A DNA stretch of 64,000 nucleotides from Sporothrix humicola (Eukaryota; Ascomycota; Sordariomycetes; Ophiostomatales; Ophiostomataceae), in the NCBI GenBank assembly GCA_021396245.1, contig WNYE01000047.1, positions 186,001 through 250,000 on the forward strand, given 5' to 3'. The notes under the pieces are model-generated. The model made no database searches. It was not told the DNA's origin and saw nothing but the letters and a program-made list of their open reading frames with translations. Positions within the stretch are counted from its first letter, which is position 1. Every line of letters begins with the position of its first letter. This document shows positions 38,810 through 50,188 of the stretch, in pieces. A program made the translations under genes and the position numbers.

Positions 38810-41800
38810 GTTGTCGATATGGGCGTGAGGAAGATAAGTGTGACGAAGAAAAGACAAGATAGTCAACGACAGTTGGGCAGTATCTTATGTCTTGATAGAT
38901 CGGCTGTTGGGCAAGGCACAGATAAGATAACCGTGCAAGGATAAGACAAGCACAATCAAGACCAAGATCAATCGGGAGGGAGCGAAGGAATGCGGCAGGG
39001 ACAGATGGAGGGCGATATGTAGAGGGGCATTGAAAGTTGAAAGTCTGGGGAATATGAAGGTGCAAAAGTGATGGAGATGCAAGGAAGACGAGAAGTGATG
39101 CAGATGGATACGTTTAAGAGAGATTGAGAAAGAACTTCGTGTTGCTCCTTCTTCGGAGGTTTAGAAGAGACAATGCCGTTGAGGGCGCAAAGGAAGGAAC
39201 AGTATGAAAGCAAGAGGGACGGCAGGGATGAAGGGCGGTGACTTGTGAGCGTGTTTGATCCAAGAAAGGAAAGTACGAGCGTTAACGTCTCCATACGCCA
39301 TTGAACTGAACGGTCACAACGCCCAAGCTAAGACGCCTCACAACTGCGATCTATGACACAAGCGGTTGCACGTCGCGTCTTTGCTAGTGCAGGTGGGGTG
39401 GGGAGGAGGAGAAAGCAAGACAAATCGAAGAAAAGAAGCGGTCGAGGTCGTTCTCACACCTCCAAGCCGGTCTCCTCCCCTGATGAGCTGGCCCCACTAG
39501 CCCATGCAGTGCTAGCCGCGAGTTTTATGGGACGTTTTTGGGTGTTTCTAGTGACTCTGGTGTTTCTGGCGCTCCATGTGACGTGCGTAGCGGGCTAATA
39601 ATAAACTAACAGGGCAGCGAGGGCAGGTACGGAGTCCAGGAACAGAATACAAGAGCAACGGTCGTTCTTTCCTTGCGATGCAACTGCTCTTTTCGAAAAA
39701 TGTCCCCTTTTCTTTCTTCATATTCTGTCGATTGGATTTGCAAAGCAAAGTCGTTAAGAGAGCACTCTCTCCCGACCCCCAACACTTGCGAATCGAACGA
39801 ATCATGGAGCTCAGCGTTAGTCAATGGTTCGGCCGCTACCTGCAGGTTCAGGTTCTGGGCCTGCAGCTCAGAATGTGCACAGTAAGATAGTAGCTCCAAA
39901 ATGGTCGGGCTGGCAGCCGATGGGAACAAAATGGAGCCCTTTCAAGGTCATGGCGAGGTCATGCTGGGCCATGCTGCATGAAAGAACGAGGGACGACTGA
40001 CGACGTACATGTAGGTACATAACACGGAGCATCATGTGCGGATTGCGTGTTGAGCTACAAAGGGAACAAAAGGTATCCCGTTATCCCGTTCAAAGTATCT
40101 TGTGAGGATCGAGTTGAGCTGTTGACACATGTGTGAATGTGTGGAGGCACGTCGACGGCACGGAAGGAGCGCCCTGCAACACGGCTTGGAGAGGTGCTGT
40201 CCGCTCCTGCTTTCTTTTTTGCTTCTTTCTGCTTTTGCCCTCTCAAACCCCACGCCCTTTCCCACGTTCCCACGCTCTTTCTCTTTTTGATCTTGTCATC
40301 CGTTTCTTAAAAGTGAAGCTGTTTACTGTAAATTCTTAACTGCCGATAGAATGCCAGATGCAGAAACAGAACGACGAAAAAAAAAGCTCGTCAACAAAGT
40401 GGAGAGCTCCAAGCTAGCACGCAACTGCACAAAACTGCACGCAACTCCACGCAAAGATGCACCGGCCATGTCGTGTCGTCTTGCAAGTCTTGGCTCTGGA
40501 CCCAGCCTGGAGCTTGTCAACTTTAACGTCATTTTGGTCATTTTGGATGATAAAAATGTGTCAAGGAAGCCTCCGATCGGAGGGAAATACGACTATACAC
40601 GACAAAAAACAAAACAAAATTGTGTCTTTCAAAGACTTCAAGGTGAATATTTTCTCCGCGAGTTTTCAAGTAACAACGAGGCAAGCACCACCAACAGACT
40701 CCTTCCTGTTCCGTCAACTGCCCCTTTTGTCAAAGCCCATAGAAAGTCTTCATTTCTTTCTTCGCATCTATTCAATGCTTTTATGTTCCTTTGGATACTC
40801 ACATCTCTGACTCTCTTGACATGTTCTGTTATTTCTTTCTTTCTTCCTGATTTCTCTTCACCTCATATCTTGTCTCCTGTCGTACCGGACGTTCCCCATG
40901 GACGCCTTCCGGCTTCGGCGCCTTGCCGTCTTTGAGCCTCTGGAGCGCGTCTTTTAAGTTTGTGAGAAAAAGACAAGAAAAGAAAAAAAACTTCACCTCC
41001 GACCCTAGCCCACCGACGCCACCAGCCCCGTCCTTTTTCTTTCCCCTTTCTGCTTCGCTTCCTTCCTTCTCCTTCGTTCCCCTTTCTTCACCTCCACTTG
41101 GTGATCTCCACTTTATTTATCAGATCTTTTTAGTCTCCATCACCCCTCGAGTCCCCCCATCCAAAAGACATCCACTCTCCTCCACTGTTCCCGAAATTGG
41201 GAATCTGTTACGTGTGTTTGCCTCTTCACACACATTTTTATTTTTTTCTTCTTCTATTTTTTGTGCCCTCTCCTCCCAACGGGTAATTATCAGATCAATG
41301 TACGCCGACTAGCGTGTCTTCCGCCCTCCCCTTATCCCATATCCTTTCTTGCCGGGGCTGGAACGCGCCTGGACCTGGAATCGGTCTGGCTGGTCGGCAG
41401 ACTCGTTGGGCTTGTTGGGTCTCGGTTCGTTCAACGCGTTCTTTAGTAGAATGCCTTCTCCCTCTACCCTGATCCTCGTAGGTACGGCGTAGTAAGCAGT
41501 TGTCTGCTCGGAAGCCGACTGGGTGAAATAGAAGCTGTTGGGGAAGAATGTGCAAGCAAAACCAGAAGCCGATGCACGGAGGTCTATCTGGCTGGTTGAA
41601 CTTGCACACAAACTCTAATTTCACGGTGAGGACTTTCTTTTATTTTATCAGATGCCTTTCTGGATAACCATTGGTTCTGATCAAGCATATCTACACTTAC
41701 TCAGTAAGGCTATGACTGACTGCTACATCGATTTCGTCTCGTGACCTCTGTTAGGCACTGAGATGTCTTATCTGTGCACCTCTATTATAATCTAGTGGTG

Positions 41801-42076
41801 CCTGTATTGATATCTCGTCCTCTCATAAAGACTCACTATCATTCCTGACTCTTTCCTAATCTGGTAATATTATATTAATATATGGTGACGATCGTTCCTG
41901 CCTGCCCTGAGATGTGTTTCTTTCCGCACCCATAGTTCCTTCCATTTTTGCTTACTATCTCCTGTGATCACATGTGATTATTGTCATGTCTAGTCCAACC
42001 CCTTTCCTCTCCTTCGTATCTGTCATCCGTCATCTTCAGTCATCTTCTTCAACCATGCCATCTCACAACACCTCAC
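38810..42076. other. 3.3 kb gene-free region
   Basis: No gene recognised. It contains the purine-rich upstream DNA of the minus-strand gene at 38809, an ATG-started 81-codon frame at 39353-39598 (see findings), a C/T-rich stretch at 40760-41290 resembling a plus-strand fungal leader without a following gene, and AT-rich DNA at 41640-41930 before the GH78 3' end. Confidence 0.5.
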
Positions 42077-44773
42077 CTATGGAACAAACGTCGCCTCGAC
42101 CGGTTTCCCCGGCGCACCCTGAATAATCTCTGGCGGCCACTCCGGGTCCGGGTGCCATTCCGTTGTGAAAACGTGCTCGCCGCTGCCGACAACAGTGTCG
42201 ATGCCGTCGAGGTCGACATGAGCCTCGCCGTTGGGGGGAACTGTCACGGTGGTGCTCATACTGTCGCCGTCGATTTTCCACTCCACCGAGTACACGCCGA
42301 CCGGCGACTGGTGACTCGCCTTGGCCCACCGCAACGTCCCGCCCGGCCGTGGTTTTATCAAAGCCCGCGTCCACCCAGGAGCCTCGGAAGACAGCCCGGC
42401 GACGTGGGCGTGCAAGAAGTGGCACACACTGCCCAGGGCATAGTGGTTGAACGACGTCATCTGGCCCGGGTTGACGGACCCGTCGGGCAGCATGGAGTTC
42501 CAGCGCTCCCAGATGGTGGTGGCGCCCATGGTGACCGGATAGAGCCAGCTGGGCGAGTCGCTCTCCTGCAGCATGCGGTAGGCGACCGAGATCATGTCGA
42601 CGCTGGCGAGGGCGGGCAGGATATGGGGTGTGCCGACAAAGCCCGTGTTGATCTTGAAGGCCTCCCAGCGGGTGAGCCAGTCGAGGCGGGCGGCGGCGGT
42701 GTTGATCTCGTCTTGGGAGTCCAACAAGCCCATGTGGAGGGCCAGGACGTAGGCCGTCTGGGTGTCCGAGGACAGTCTTCCTCTTGGGGTGACGTACTCG
42801 TCACGGAAGCGCTGGCGAAGACGGCGGGCGTCTTTCTCAAAACGAGCGGCAGACTCTGTCTCCCCAAGTAGCTGGGCGATCTGGGCCGCCCGCTCGGTGA
42901 CGTGCACGAGGTAGGCATTGGCCACCAGGTACGGATCCGTCGGCGTGTGCCCCGGCAGCGCAGGCGGCGACCGCGGGTCGAGCCAGTCGCCAAATTGGGG
43001 CGTGTCCGTGGAGTAGAAGCCCTCACTGTCGCGCGGGATGCCCCTGTCCAGCCACTCGACGATGCTGTCCCACTGTTTGCGGAGCACCTCGAAATCGCCA
43101 AAGAACTGATACATGTCCCACGGGGTGATGACGGTGGCGTCGCCCCAGGCGGCCATCGGCCGCTTCTCGTTGTGCTTGGGCGGCATGGGGACGCTCGGCA
43201 CGACGTTGGGCACGACGCCGTCCAGGTCGGACTGGTCGGCCGCCAAGTCCCGCAGCCAGCCACCGATGAAGCCGGCCGTGTCGTACAGGAAACTGGCCGT
43301 TGGGGCAAACACCTGCAGGTCGCCGGACCAGCCCAAACGCTCGTCGCGCTGGGGACAGTCTGTGGGGACCGACACGAAATTGCCGCGCATGGACCACACG
43401 GTGTTTTCGTGGAGCTTGTTAATGAGGTCGTGGGAGCACTCAAAGGTGCCAGTCCTTTTTAGGTCGGACGAGATGACGACGGCAGTTAAGTCGGACAGTC
43501 GACAGTTGTCGTACCCCGTCACCTCGATGTAGCGGAAGCCATAAAAGGTAAACTTGGGCTCGTACCCGCGTGTTGGGCCGCCCAAGTGGATGGTGGCTGT
43601 AGCTTTGGCTGTCCGGAGGGGGCGCGTGCCCAGCTCGCCGTGCTCCAAGACTTCGGCATGGCGAATGAAGAGCGTGTCCGAGGTTGTGGCAGGAATATCC
43701 ACATTGACACGCACCCAGCCGGCAATGTTTTGGCCAAAGTCGAGGACGGTCTTGCCGCTGGGCGTCGTAATGATCTGCTGAGGCTCAATCTCCATGAGAC
43801 GGCGGACTGGCGGTACCTCGGGCGCAATGAGTTCGGCCGTTGGGAAGGGGAGGACAGCGGCGGACACGATGGGTGACGACTCTATTGTTGTCGATGGTAA
43901 CGACCACCCACTGTCGACCCTGCGGCTGTCATACTCTTCGCCGTTGTAAATCTCCGAGTTGAGGACAGGCCCGTCCTCCAGCACCTCCCAGTCGGCGTCC
44001 GTCCGGCAAACGACCTGTCCGTCCACCTCCAGCTGCCCCAGAAACCCGAGCCAGTCACCCCAAATGTTTGACACGCCCGGCCGGCCCAGCCTGCCGGCAA
44101 ACCATCCTTCGCCGAGGTAGACGCCAATTGTGTTGGTCCCTTGTCTCAGGAGAGAGGTTACGTCGTATGTCTGATAGTGCAGGCGGTGTTTGTACGACTG
44201 CCAGCCGGGCGCCAGGACGTGGTCGCCGACACGCTGTCCGTTGATCTCGACCTCATAGATGCCGTGGGCCGTGCAGTAGAGACGGCAGCTGCCCTCGCCA
44301 GTGTGTTCAAACGTTCTCCGGAGACGGAACGGTTTCTTTGGCTCGTCGACTCGTTGTTTCGGCCCTCCAATCAATTGGGCAGACCAGTCACTCCTGTGCA
44401 AGAGAGCCGCTTCCAAGGTGAGGCTGGCCCAGTTTGTCGTGCTTGCCAGAGAGCCGTCTGTTCCGGTTGCTCGAACGCGGACATGTACGACCTCCCGTGA
44501 CGACAGTGGCGAGGATGGCCAGGCCACCAGGGACGAAGAGCTGGATTTGAAATTGTAAGTCTCCTCTCCCCCGTTTCTTGTGACAACCACCTCGTACGAC
44601 GTCTGCTTCCAGTTCCTGGTCGTTGTCTGCGCAAACCGCCAGGATAGCCGCGGCGTTGCGTGGAAAATGGCAAAGCCGTCGTGGTAGTGTTCTGCGCGGA
44701 GTTCAGCGATGGCGATGGGAGACGAGGAGGAGACGTCTGGTGACGACGCCGTATTGTTGATGTACTCGCCCAT
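42077..44773 (-). CDS. GH78 alpha-L-rhamnosidase, probably intracellular
   Basis: Releases terminal L-rhamnose from rhamnosides such as flavonoid or pectin-derived oligomers. From the preferred start the product has 898 residues in the usual GH78 order. The N-terminal beta domain opens with ELRAEHYHDGFAIFHATPRL. The rhamnosidase N-domain follows, with AHGIYEVEINGQRVGDHVLA, PGWQSYKHRLHYQTYDVTSL and GVYLGEGWFAGRLG. The catalytic alpha/alpha barrel carries VPTDCPQRDERLGWSGDLQV, and GATTIWERWNSM, MTSFNHYALGSV and the C-terminal beta domain follow. DCPQRDERLGW is the GH78 signature with the proposed acid Asp. There is no signal peptide. An ATG at 44827 adds 18 residues, but the TATA box at 44845-44851 is too close to it, so 44773 is preferred. 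It diverges from a sugar transporter. Confidence 0.93.
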   Translation of the reverse strand: MGEYINNTASSPDVSSSSPIAIAELRAEHYHDGFAIFHATPRLSWRFAQTTTRNWKQTSYEVVVTRNGGEETYNFKSSSSSLVAWPSSPLSSREVVHVRVRATGTDGSLASTTNWASLTLEAALLHRSDWSAQLIGGPKQRVDEPKKPFRLRRTFEHTGEGSCRLYCTAHGIYEVEINGQRVGDHVLAPGWQSYKHRLHYQTYDVTSLLRQGTNTIGVYLGEGWFAGRLGRPGVSNIWGDWLGFLGQLEVDGQVVCRTDADWEVLEDGPVLNSEIYNGEEYDSRRVDSGWSLPSTTIESSPIVSAAVLPFPTAELIAPEVPPVRRLMEIEPQQIITTPSGKTVLDFGQNIAGWVRVNVDIPATTSDTLFIRHAEVLEHGELGTRPLRTAKATATIHLGGPTRGYEPKFTFYGFRYIEVTGYDNCRLSDLTAVVISSDLKRTGTFECSHDLINKLHENTVWSMRGNFVSVPTDCPQRDERLGWSGDLQVFAPTASFLYDTAGFIGGWLRDLAADQSDLDGVVPNVVPSVPMPPKHNEKRPMAAWGDATVITPWDMYQFFGDFEVLRKQWDSIVEWLDRGIPRDSEGFYSTDTPQFGDWLDPRSPPALPGHTPTDPYLVANAYLVHVTERAAQIAQLLGETESAARFEKDARRLRQRFRDEYVTPRGRLSSDTQTAYVLALHMGLLDSQDEINTAAARLDWLTRWEAFKINTGFVGTPHILPALASVDMISVAYRMLQESDSPSWLYPVTMGATTIWERWNSMLPDGSVNPGQMTSFNHYALGSVCHFLHAHVAGLSSEAPGWTRALIKPRPGGTLRWAKASHQSPVGVYSVEWKIDGDSMSTTVTVPPNGEAHVDLDGIDTVVGSGEHVFTTEWHPDPEWPPEIIQGAPGKPVEATFVP

Positions 44774-44844
44774 GATGACGGTTGTTTGTGAGAAAAGGAT
44801 CGTTGGTGAGTGTTCTATCGTTCTCATCTATGCTTGAGTTGTCT

Positions 44845-44851
44845 TATATAA
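44845..44851 (-). promoter_or_regulatory. TATA box of the GH78 gene
   Basis: TATATAA on the minus strand, 72 bp before the ATG at 44773 and only about 20 bp from the alternative ATG at 44827, so it decides in favour of 44773. Confidence 0.6.
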
Positions 44852-45813
44852 AGACAAGGGGCAAAAGCAAAACCTAAAGGAAAAAAAGAGCGTGCTGCAC
44901 AGAAGACCGACGACCGGCGATATGTCACCATCGCAGGATGGAGCAGCACGATAAGAAGGATCTAAGAAAATCAAAGCAAGCTGCTTTGTCGTGTCAGATC
45001 GACTCGCACATACAAGACCCGCAAAGACCCCGACTACATCTCGGAAGATTGGCGGGCGAGTCAAGTTGGCCCAGACAATCACGAAATTCGTGTCGAAAGA
45101 GGAAATCAATCAGTCGAAGAGATCGTCTGCGGAGAATGTCGCATAGCATCGGAGGAAGAGAGGGACAGCGACGGCATATCTGTGGGGCCGATGTCAACAT
45201 TCCGTCTTTTGTGTGTCGTCGATGTTAGTCGTCTCTTGTCGTAGGAACGACCCACAGATATCCCGACGACAGGCTTTGACAAGGCTTCTCCGCAACTACG
45301 ACGAGACTACTGACGACTAAACTAGGAAGAAGAAACGCCGATGAAGAAAACGAGGCAAAATCGACGACCAAAAATGAAGGATTCTTTTCTCTTTCGACAG
45401 AACCGACAAAACCTGGGGACATTGCGGGGATGTTTCCCGGCCCCCTGTTCCTATCAACATTGGTCATTACAAGGCATCAGAGAGGAGGGCGTCCACAGCT
45501 TTGAAGAAACCAAAGGGTGGACGACTCTTTCCGACACCAGCCCAGATCCAACTCACAGACCTCTGCCCATCTCTGGACACAATTTCTCCGTCACAACCGC
45601 CTGTTCACCTTTCATTCTCCTTCCTTCCTCTTTCCTCATCTTCTCTCTCTCTCTCCACAGTCTCTCGGGACAATGTTGTCTTGCGTCGACATGATATAGA
45701 CCGACGACGACAGACGACCTCACACCAAGACATATTCGGAAGCGCCACACGAAAGCTTGAGGACATCTTGTCTCTAGCCTCCATCTACACCCTCTCAGCC
45801 TCTCGGTGAAAAG

Positions 45814-45819
45814 TATATA
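45814..45819 (+). promoter_or_regulatory. TATA box of the sugar-transporter gene
   Basis: AGTATATAG about 130 bp before the ATG at 45947, followed by a C/T-rich leader. Confidence 0.5.
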
Positions 45820-45946
45820 GACCGGTGTTCCATACCTTCTCTTGCTCTCGACTTTCTTTGATTTTCAAATACCCATTTAACAACACATCACCTTCTTCCC
45901 TTCTTCTTTCTTCCTTCCTCTTTTTTCCTTCCTTTAGTTCGCTACT

Positions 45947-47637
45947 ATGGACCCCAAGATGGACAGCGTGATGGGCGTTGTCGAGAAGCACGAGACGGTC
46001 AAGGACGGCGATGTCAACAACGAAAAGCCTGGCGGCGTCGCCCTCAAGTCGGATCACGACAGTCTCGGGCTGCGGGCTACTGCCTGGCGGTTCAAGAAGG
46101 TACATACCCCTACCATCCACTCTGTTGATACTCCCTTGATGCTAACCTGCAGGCCGTCCTTGTTTGCAACCTGCTTTGCATTGCCGCTGCGTGCGACGGT
46201 TACCAAATCAATCTCAACGGCAACATCATCGCCAACCAGGGCTTCATCAACCACATTGGCTTCCCCAACGACAAGGGCGTCTATGCGCTCAAGGCACAGT
46301 ACACGAGCCTGTGGGGTGCGTTGCAGTCGCTCGGCCAAATCATCGGCATGCTTCTCTTGAACCCGGTGTCTGACAGAATCGGCCGCAAGCAAACGCTCTA
46401 CATTCTGTGGCTCATCCTGGCGGCCTCCATCGCCATCGAGACCGTCGTCCGCGACTGGCGCGACTGGGCCGGGGCGAAACTGCTGGCGGGCACGGGCATT
46501 GGCGCGCTCCAGGTGACGCTGCCTGTCTACATTACCGAGTGGTCGCCCGTCAACATTCGGGGCGCCATGGTCCTGACGTACGGCTTCTGGAACACAATCG
46601 GCTCGTTCCTGGCGCCCATGATCCTCACCGTCATGCAGAGCGTCGACCCGCTCAACTACAAGGCGGCGATCCTGACGCAGTGGGGCTTTTTGGGGCTGAT
46701 GCTGCCCATCTTTTTGTGGCTGCCGGAGACGCCGGCCTACTTTGCGGAGCGGAACCAGGACGAGAGGGGCAAAAAGGCCTTGCGGCGTGTCAACGGCAAT
46801 GTCCCCGGGTACGACGTCGACGCCGAGTACGCCATCATCAAGACGACAATTTTGGAAGAAAGGCGGGTCCGGCAAGAGTTTGGCCTGGAGGGGGGCAGCT
46901 TCCGGGATGTCATGCGCACGTACGTTGCCTGTTTTAGGGGGACCAACCTGCTGCGGACGGTTGGGGCTGCCCTCCCGGCGTGCTCCCAGCAGCTGACGGG
47001 CCTCGCCTTCCTCAACACGTACGCGAGCCTCTTCTTCAAGCAGAGCGGATTCACCAATGCGTTCTTGATCACGACAATCCTGGCCATCATCCAACTCTTT
47101 TCCTCGGTCGTCCTCATGCTGATCTCCGACAAGGCCGGCCGCCGTCGTCCCACGTTCGTCGCCACCGTCGGCTGCACCCTCGCTCTTTTCGTTGTTGGCA
47201 TCCTCGGGTTCGTCCACCAGACCTCCCCCATCCGCAATCTTCTCATCTTTGTCGCCTGCGTCTGGGCTTTCTTCAGTAAAGCCTTGGGGAGTATTGGCTG
47301 GGCCTTCGTCGGCGAGGTCGCCTCCCAGAAATTGAGGGCACGCACCGCCGGCGTCGCCGCCGCCGCGTCCGTCGTGTTCGGCCTCACGTTCAACACGACC
47401 GTCCCGCTCATGCTCAATGCCAGCGGCGCCAACTGGGGCTACAAGACCGCCTGGCTCTTTTTCGGCACCGGTATCGCCATGGTCGTCATCATCTTTTTTT
47501 TCGTGCCCGAGCCGTCGCTGCGCAACTCGGCCGAGATGGACGAAATGTACGAGAAGCACGTGCCGCCCAGAAAAATGCGGACGTACGTGACGGATATCCA
47601 GAAAGCGGCGGGCGGGCACATCAGTGCAGTTGTCTAG
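45947..47637 (+). CDS. MFS sugar-porter family transporter
   Basis: Twelve-helix sugar transporter of the plasma membrane. Exons 45947-46099 and 46153-47637 flank a 53 bp intron (GTACAT...GCTAACCTGCAG), giving 545 residues. Sugar-porter motifs are present: YQINLNGNI in helix 1, NPVSDRIGRKQTLY after helix 2, GALQVTLPVYITEWSPVNIR and GAMVLTYGFWN, the PETPAYFAERNQDERGKKAL motif after helix 6, ACSQQLTGLAFLNTYASLFF (QQLTG in helix 7), LISDKAGRRRP and FFFVPEPSLRNSAEMDEMYE at the end. The protein is full length. It is divergently paired with an intracellular alpha-L-rhamnosidase and followed by a Zn2Cys6 regulator, so uptake of rhamnosides or rhamnose is a plausible role; the true substrate is unproven. 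Alpha-glucoside-type porters have a similar PETPxYF motif. Confidence 0.92.
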
Positions 47638-48451
47638 ATGGGTGGTTGGTGAGATGGCAGATGAGGAGAATGGCTAGACGAATACATTGTGTAGATAGCA
47701 GGTTAATGTTCAAACTATTCATACTACTGAATATCAAAATTTTGAATAACATTCCTGAATATCCTCTTATTTTCCCTTGTAAAATTATGCAACGAGTACT
47801 TTGTTTTTTCATTTCTTGATTGAATATTGACAAGGGGAGTCCATCTCGTTCCTCGGCACTGGAGAATTCGAATGGTAGACAGATAAATATTTGATTCTTT
47901 GAAAAACTCTATTTTTCGTTAACATAAACCTAGTAGCTACGTGCAACAACAGGAAAAGGAAGACAAGGTTGCATGTCGTCCATCGTACGTGGGATCTGAA
48001 ATTTCTCCATAATTTGTTGGTGGTGTGGTCATGGGAACCAAAGGTGAAGGTTGACGAGCGGCACCTTCCACGACTGCCACGACACTAGCCAAACCTCCGC
48101 ATTTGGTCTGCATACAGTTTGCCGACAGGATCCACAATCCGTCCGATTCCGCGTTCTCTCCGCTTTCTTTTCTTTCTTTTGTGCGTTCTTTCGTTCCTTC
48201 CGTCGTCTGTTCTTTCCTTTTGGCGACAGTGTGGCAGCAGTTTTTAAAGTTCTCGCAAGGCAGGAACGCGGGTTGTTTGTGGGTACATCTGTCGGCATCT
48301 CCCCGTCGCCCCTTCCCCAGCCGACAGCAGACGTACATCCACAGTTCTTCCTTCCCGTCCTCCGTGTATCCAGATTCTTTCCGTCTGGTATCACGACTGA
48401 TTCACGACAACTGTCACCCACGACTTCGTCGTGGATCTCCACTCCGTCGCC
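47638..48451. other. Intergenic region between the transporter and the regulator
   Basis: 3' region of the transporter, AT-rich to 47950, then the C/T-rich promoter and leader of the Zn2Cys6 gene. The apparent frame continues upstream of 48452 only through a GTG. No gene seen. Confidence 0.5.
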
Positions 48452-50188
48452 ATGAGGGCCCACGCCTGCGACCGCTGCAAACGCCGCAAGGTCCGCTGCA
48501 ACGGCGCCGATCCCTGCTCGCAGTGCAGCCAGGGCAACTCGCCGTGCGAACGGAGGACTGCTCTGCGCAGGCCAGGACCGAGAGTCGCAAAGAGGCCCAT
48601 CGAGGACGCCCCTTCCTATCCATCCTTGTCGTCGCCTCCCGCGTACAGTCCCGTTACCGTCCGGTCGCTCGTGCATCCCGTGTACAGCCCGCCGGCGGTC
48701 GTACTGTCTCCAGGGTTATCTCCAGCGTCGTCAATATCAACCGCACCGTCTGCCCTCCTTGCCGAACTTGCTCGCATTCAGTCTTCTTTAAACACCCGCT
48801 TTCACGCTCTCGACGGCTGCCCCTCCACCTCCCTCTCCGAAGTCGCCCACGGCTGCGTCGACCTGTTTATGCAGTTCCTCTTCCCCAACACGCCCATTGC
48901 ACACGAGCCGACGTTGCGGGAGTGTGTGCCTCTGTTGAGCCAGTCGCCTTCAACTGGAGACACCCCGCTGTCTGTGGTCCGCCGTTTTACGCTGATCACC
49001 GCCCTCTGTGCACATATTATTTCCGTCGTGCCAGAGACGCTGTCCCGCCGGCCTAAAGAGCTGTCCATCATCTTTTTCGACGCGTCCCGGTCCATGTTAA
49101 GAGCGTACGAAAGCCTCGACCTCGAGAACCCCGACTCGACATCCCTCACGATCCGCATGTGGCACTCCTCGTGCGCACAAAACACAACGGGAAAGGTCGG
49201 CGCGTCGTGGCACTACCACACGGAGGCGTGCTGTCTGGCGCAGCGGCTGCGACTGTACGACGAGGAGGAGATTCCAAAGGTGGCGTCATCCGCTGGGAGA
49301 CCCTCACTTGAAGGCCGCCTATTGAGGAACAACTTTTGGCACTTGTACCTAGCAGAAAAGACGAATGTCGCCTTCCGCATACGGCCGCCCATTATCGACG
49401 AGCGGATCTGCTACGGGGGGATCACTTTGACGGAGGGCGAGGAAAGTGAAATTGAGACAACGCCCCTCCTCGACACCAGTTTGGTCAGAAACAGAGCCAG
49501 CCTCGAGAAACGCATCTTGGTCGGCTTCCATCTACGGCGGCGCATCTCCGCCATGGCGGCGGCTTTGATCGAAGACGTGGCGGCCTGCTCGAGGAGGAAA
49601 AAGGACAAGTCGACGACCGACACTGACGACGACACTGAAGTCACCGGCCTCGTCGAGAGGTACCTCCACTTTGCCGCCCTCGTCAACCAGGTGCCCCCGT
49701 GGGTCATGCATCCGGATCGGGACAACAACCCAGACGTGACAGATGAAAATACGCGGGGCTACCACACTACCTGCTTCTGGGCCCAGCGCAGCAACATCCT
49801 CACCATCTTCCACTGCATGCGCCTCCTCATTTTGCAGGCCTGCATCGATCACAGCCTCACCGTCGTCGTCGGCCTCCCGCCCACGAGCAAGCTGGCCTGG
49901 TCCAGCCGCAAGCTCGAGATTGTCCGCGACTTTTTGTACGACCTCCAGGCCACGCCCTTTGTCTGTCTCGAGGCGCAGGGCGAGACGACTGTCGACAAGG
50001 TCAGGCGGGTGGGAACGATACTCCTCGAACTGCTGCACACGTCGGACAACGCAACCATCAAAGCTCAGGCCGACACGCTCTTCAAGAGCCTGCTGGACAT
50101 GCTGTCGCGCCTCGACTCCAAAGCCTGTGAAGGGCTCGAGGAAGAGAGCGGCGGGTGGAGGGGAGGAGAAGAGACGACGGTGCCGTGA
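48452..50188 (+). CDS. Zn(II)2Cys6 transcription factor with fungal-specific middle homology domain
   Basis: A 578-residue nuclear regulator. The N-terminal zinc cluster CDRCKRRKVRCNGADPC continues into SQCSQGNSPCERR, giving the pattern CX2CX6CX5CX2CX6C, followed by a basic linker (RRPGPRVAKRP). The middle homology domain is seen in HGCVDLFMQFLFPNTPIAHE, RRFTLITALCAHIISVVPET, SWHYHTEACCLAQRLRLYDE, EGRLLRNNFWHLYLAEKTNV and AFRIRPPIIDERICYGGI. A Pro/Ser-rich stretch lies between linker and middle domain; the C-terminus is acidic and Gly/Glu-rich. The start is the first ATG, at 48452. Position downstream of a transporter and rhamnosidase suggests it is the pathway regulator; this is inferred from neighbourhood only. 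Single exon. Confidence 0.92.
   Translation: MRAHACDRCKRRKVRCNGADPCSQCSQGNSPCERRTALRRPGPRVAKRPIEDAPSYPSLSSPPAYSPVTVRSLVHPVYSPPAVVLSPGLSPASSISTAPSALLAELARIQSSLNTRFHALDGCPSTSLSEVAHGCVDLFMQFLFPNTPIAHEPTLRECVPLLSQSPSTGDTPLSVVRRFTLITALCAHIISVVPETLSRRPKELSIIFFDASRSMLRAYESLDLENPDSTSLTIRMWHSSCAQNTTGKVGASWHYHTEACCLAQRLRLYDEEEIPKVASSAGRPSLEGRLLRNNFWHLYLAEKTNVAFRIRPPIIDERICYGGITLTEGEESEIETTPLLDTSLVRNRASLEKRILVGFHLRRRISAMAAALIEDVAACSRRKKDKSTTDTDDDTEVTGLVERYLHFAALVNQVPPWVMHPDRDNNPDVTDENTRGYHTTCFWAQRSNILTIFHCMRLLILQACIDHSLTVVVGLPPTSKLAWSSRKLEIVRDFLYDLQATPFVCLEAQGETTVDKVRRVGTILLELLHTSDNATIKAQADTLFKSLLDMLSRLDSKACEGLEEESGGWRGGEETTVP

Larger units (their letters stand above)
44774..45946. promoter_or_regulatory. 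Bidirectional promoter of the GH78 and sugar-transporter genes
   Basis: This 1.17 kb region has a TATATAA on the minus strand at 44845-44851 and a TATATA on the plus strand at 45814-45819. CGG triplets, the half-site of Zn2Cys6 factors, occur repeatedly between 45045 and 45190, including a CGGAGAATGTCGCATAG...CGGAGG arrangement near 45130-45153. No gene lies inside. Confidence 0.55.

Noticed and set aside
46054..47619. Minus-strand frame of 521 codons
   Set aside because: Antisense of the MFS transporter exon; it crosses the transporter intron and has no recognisable fold.
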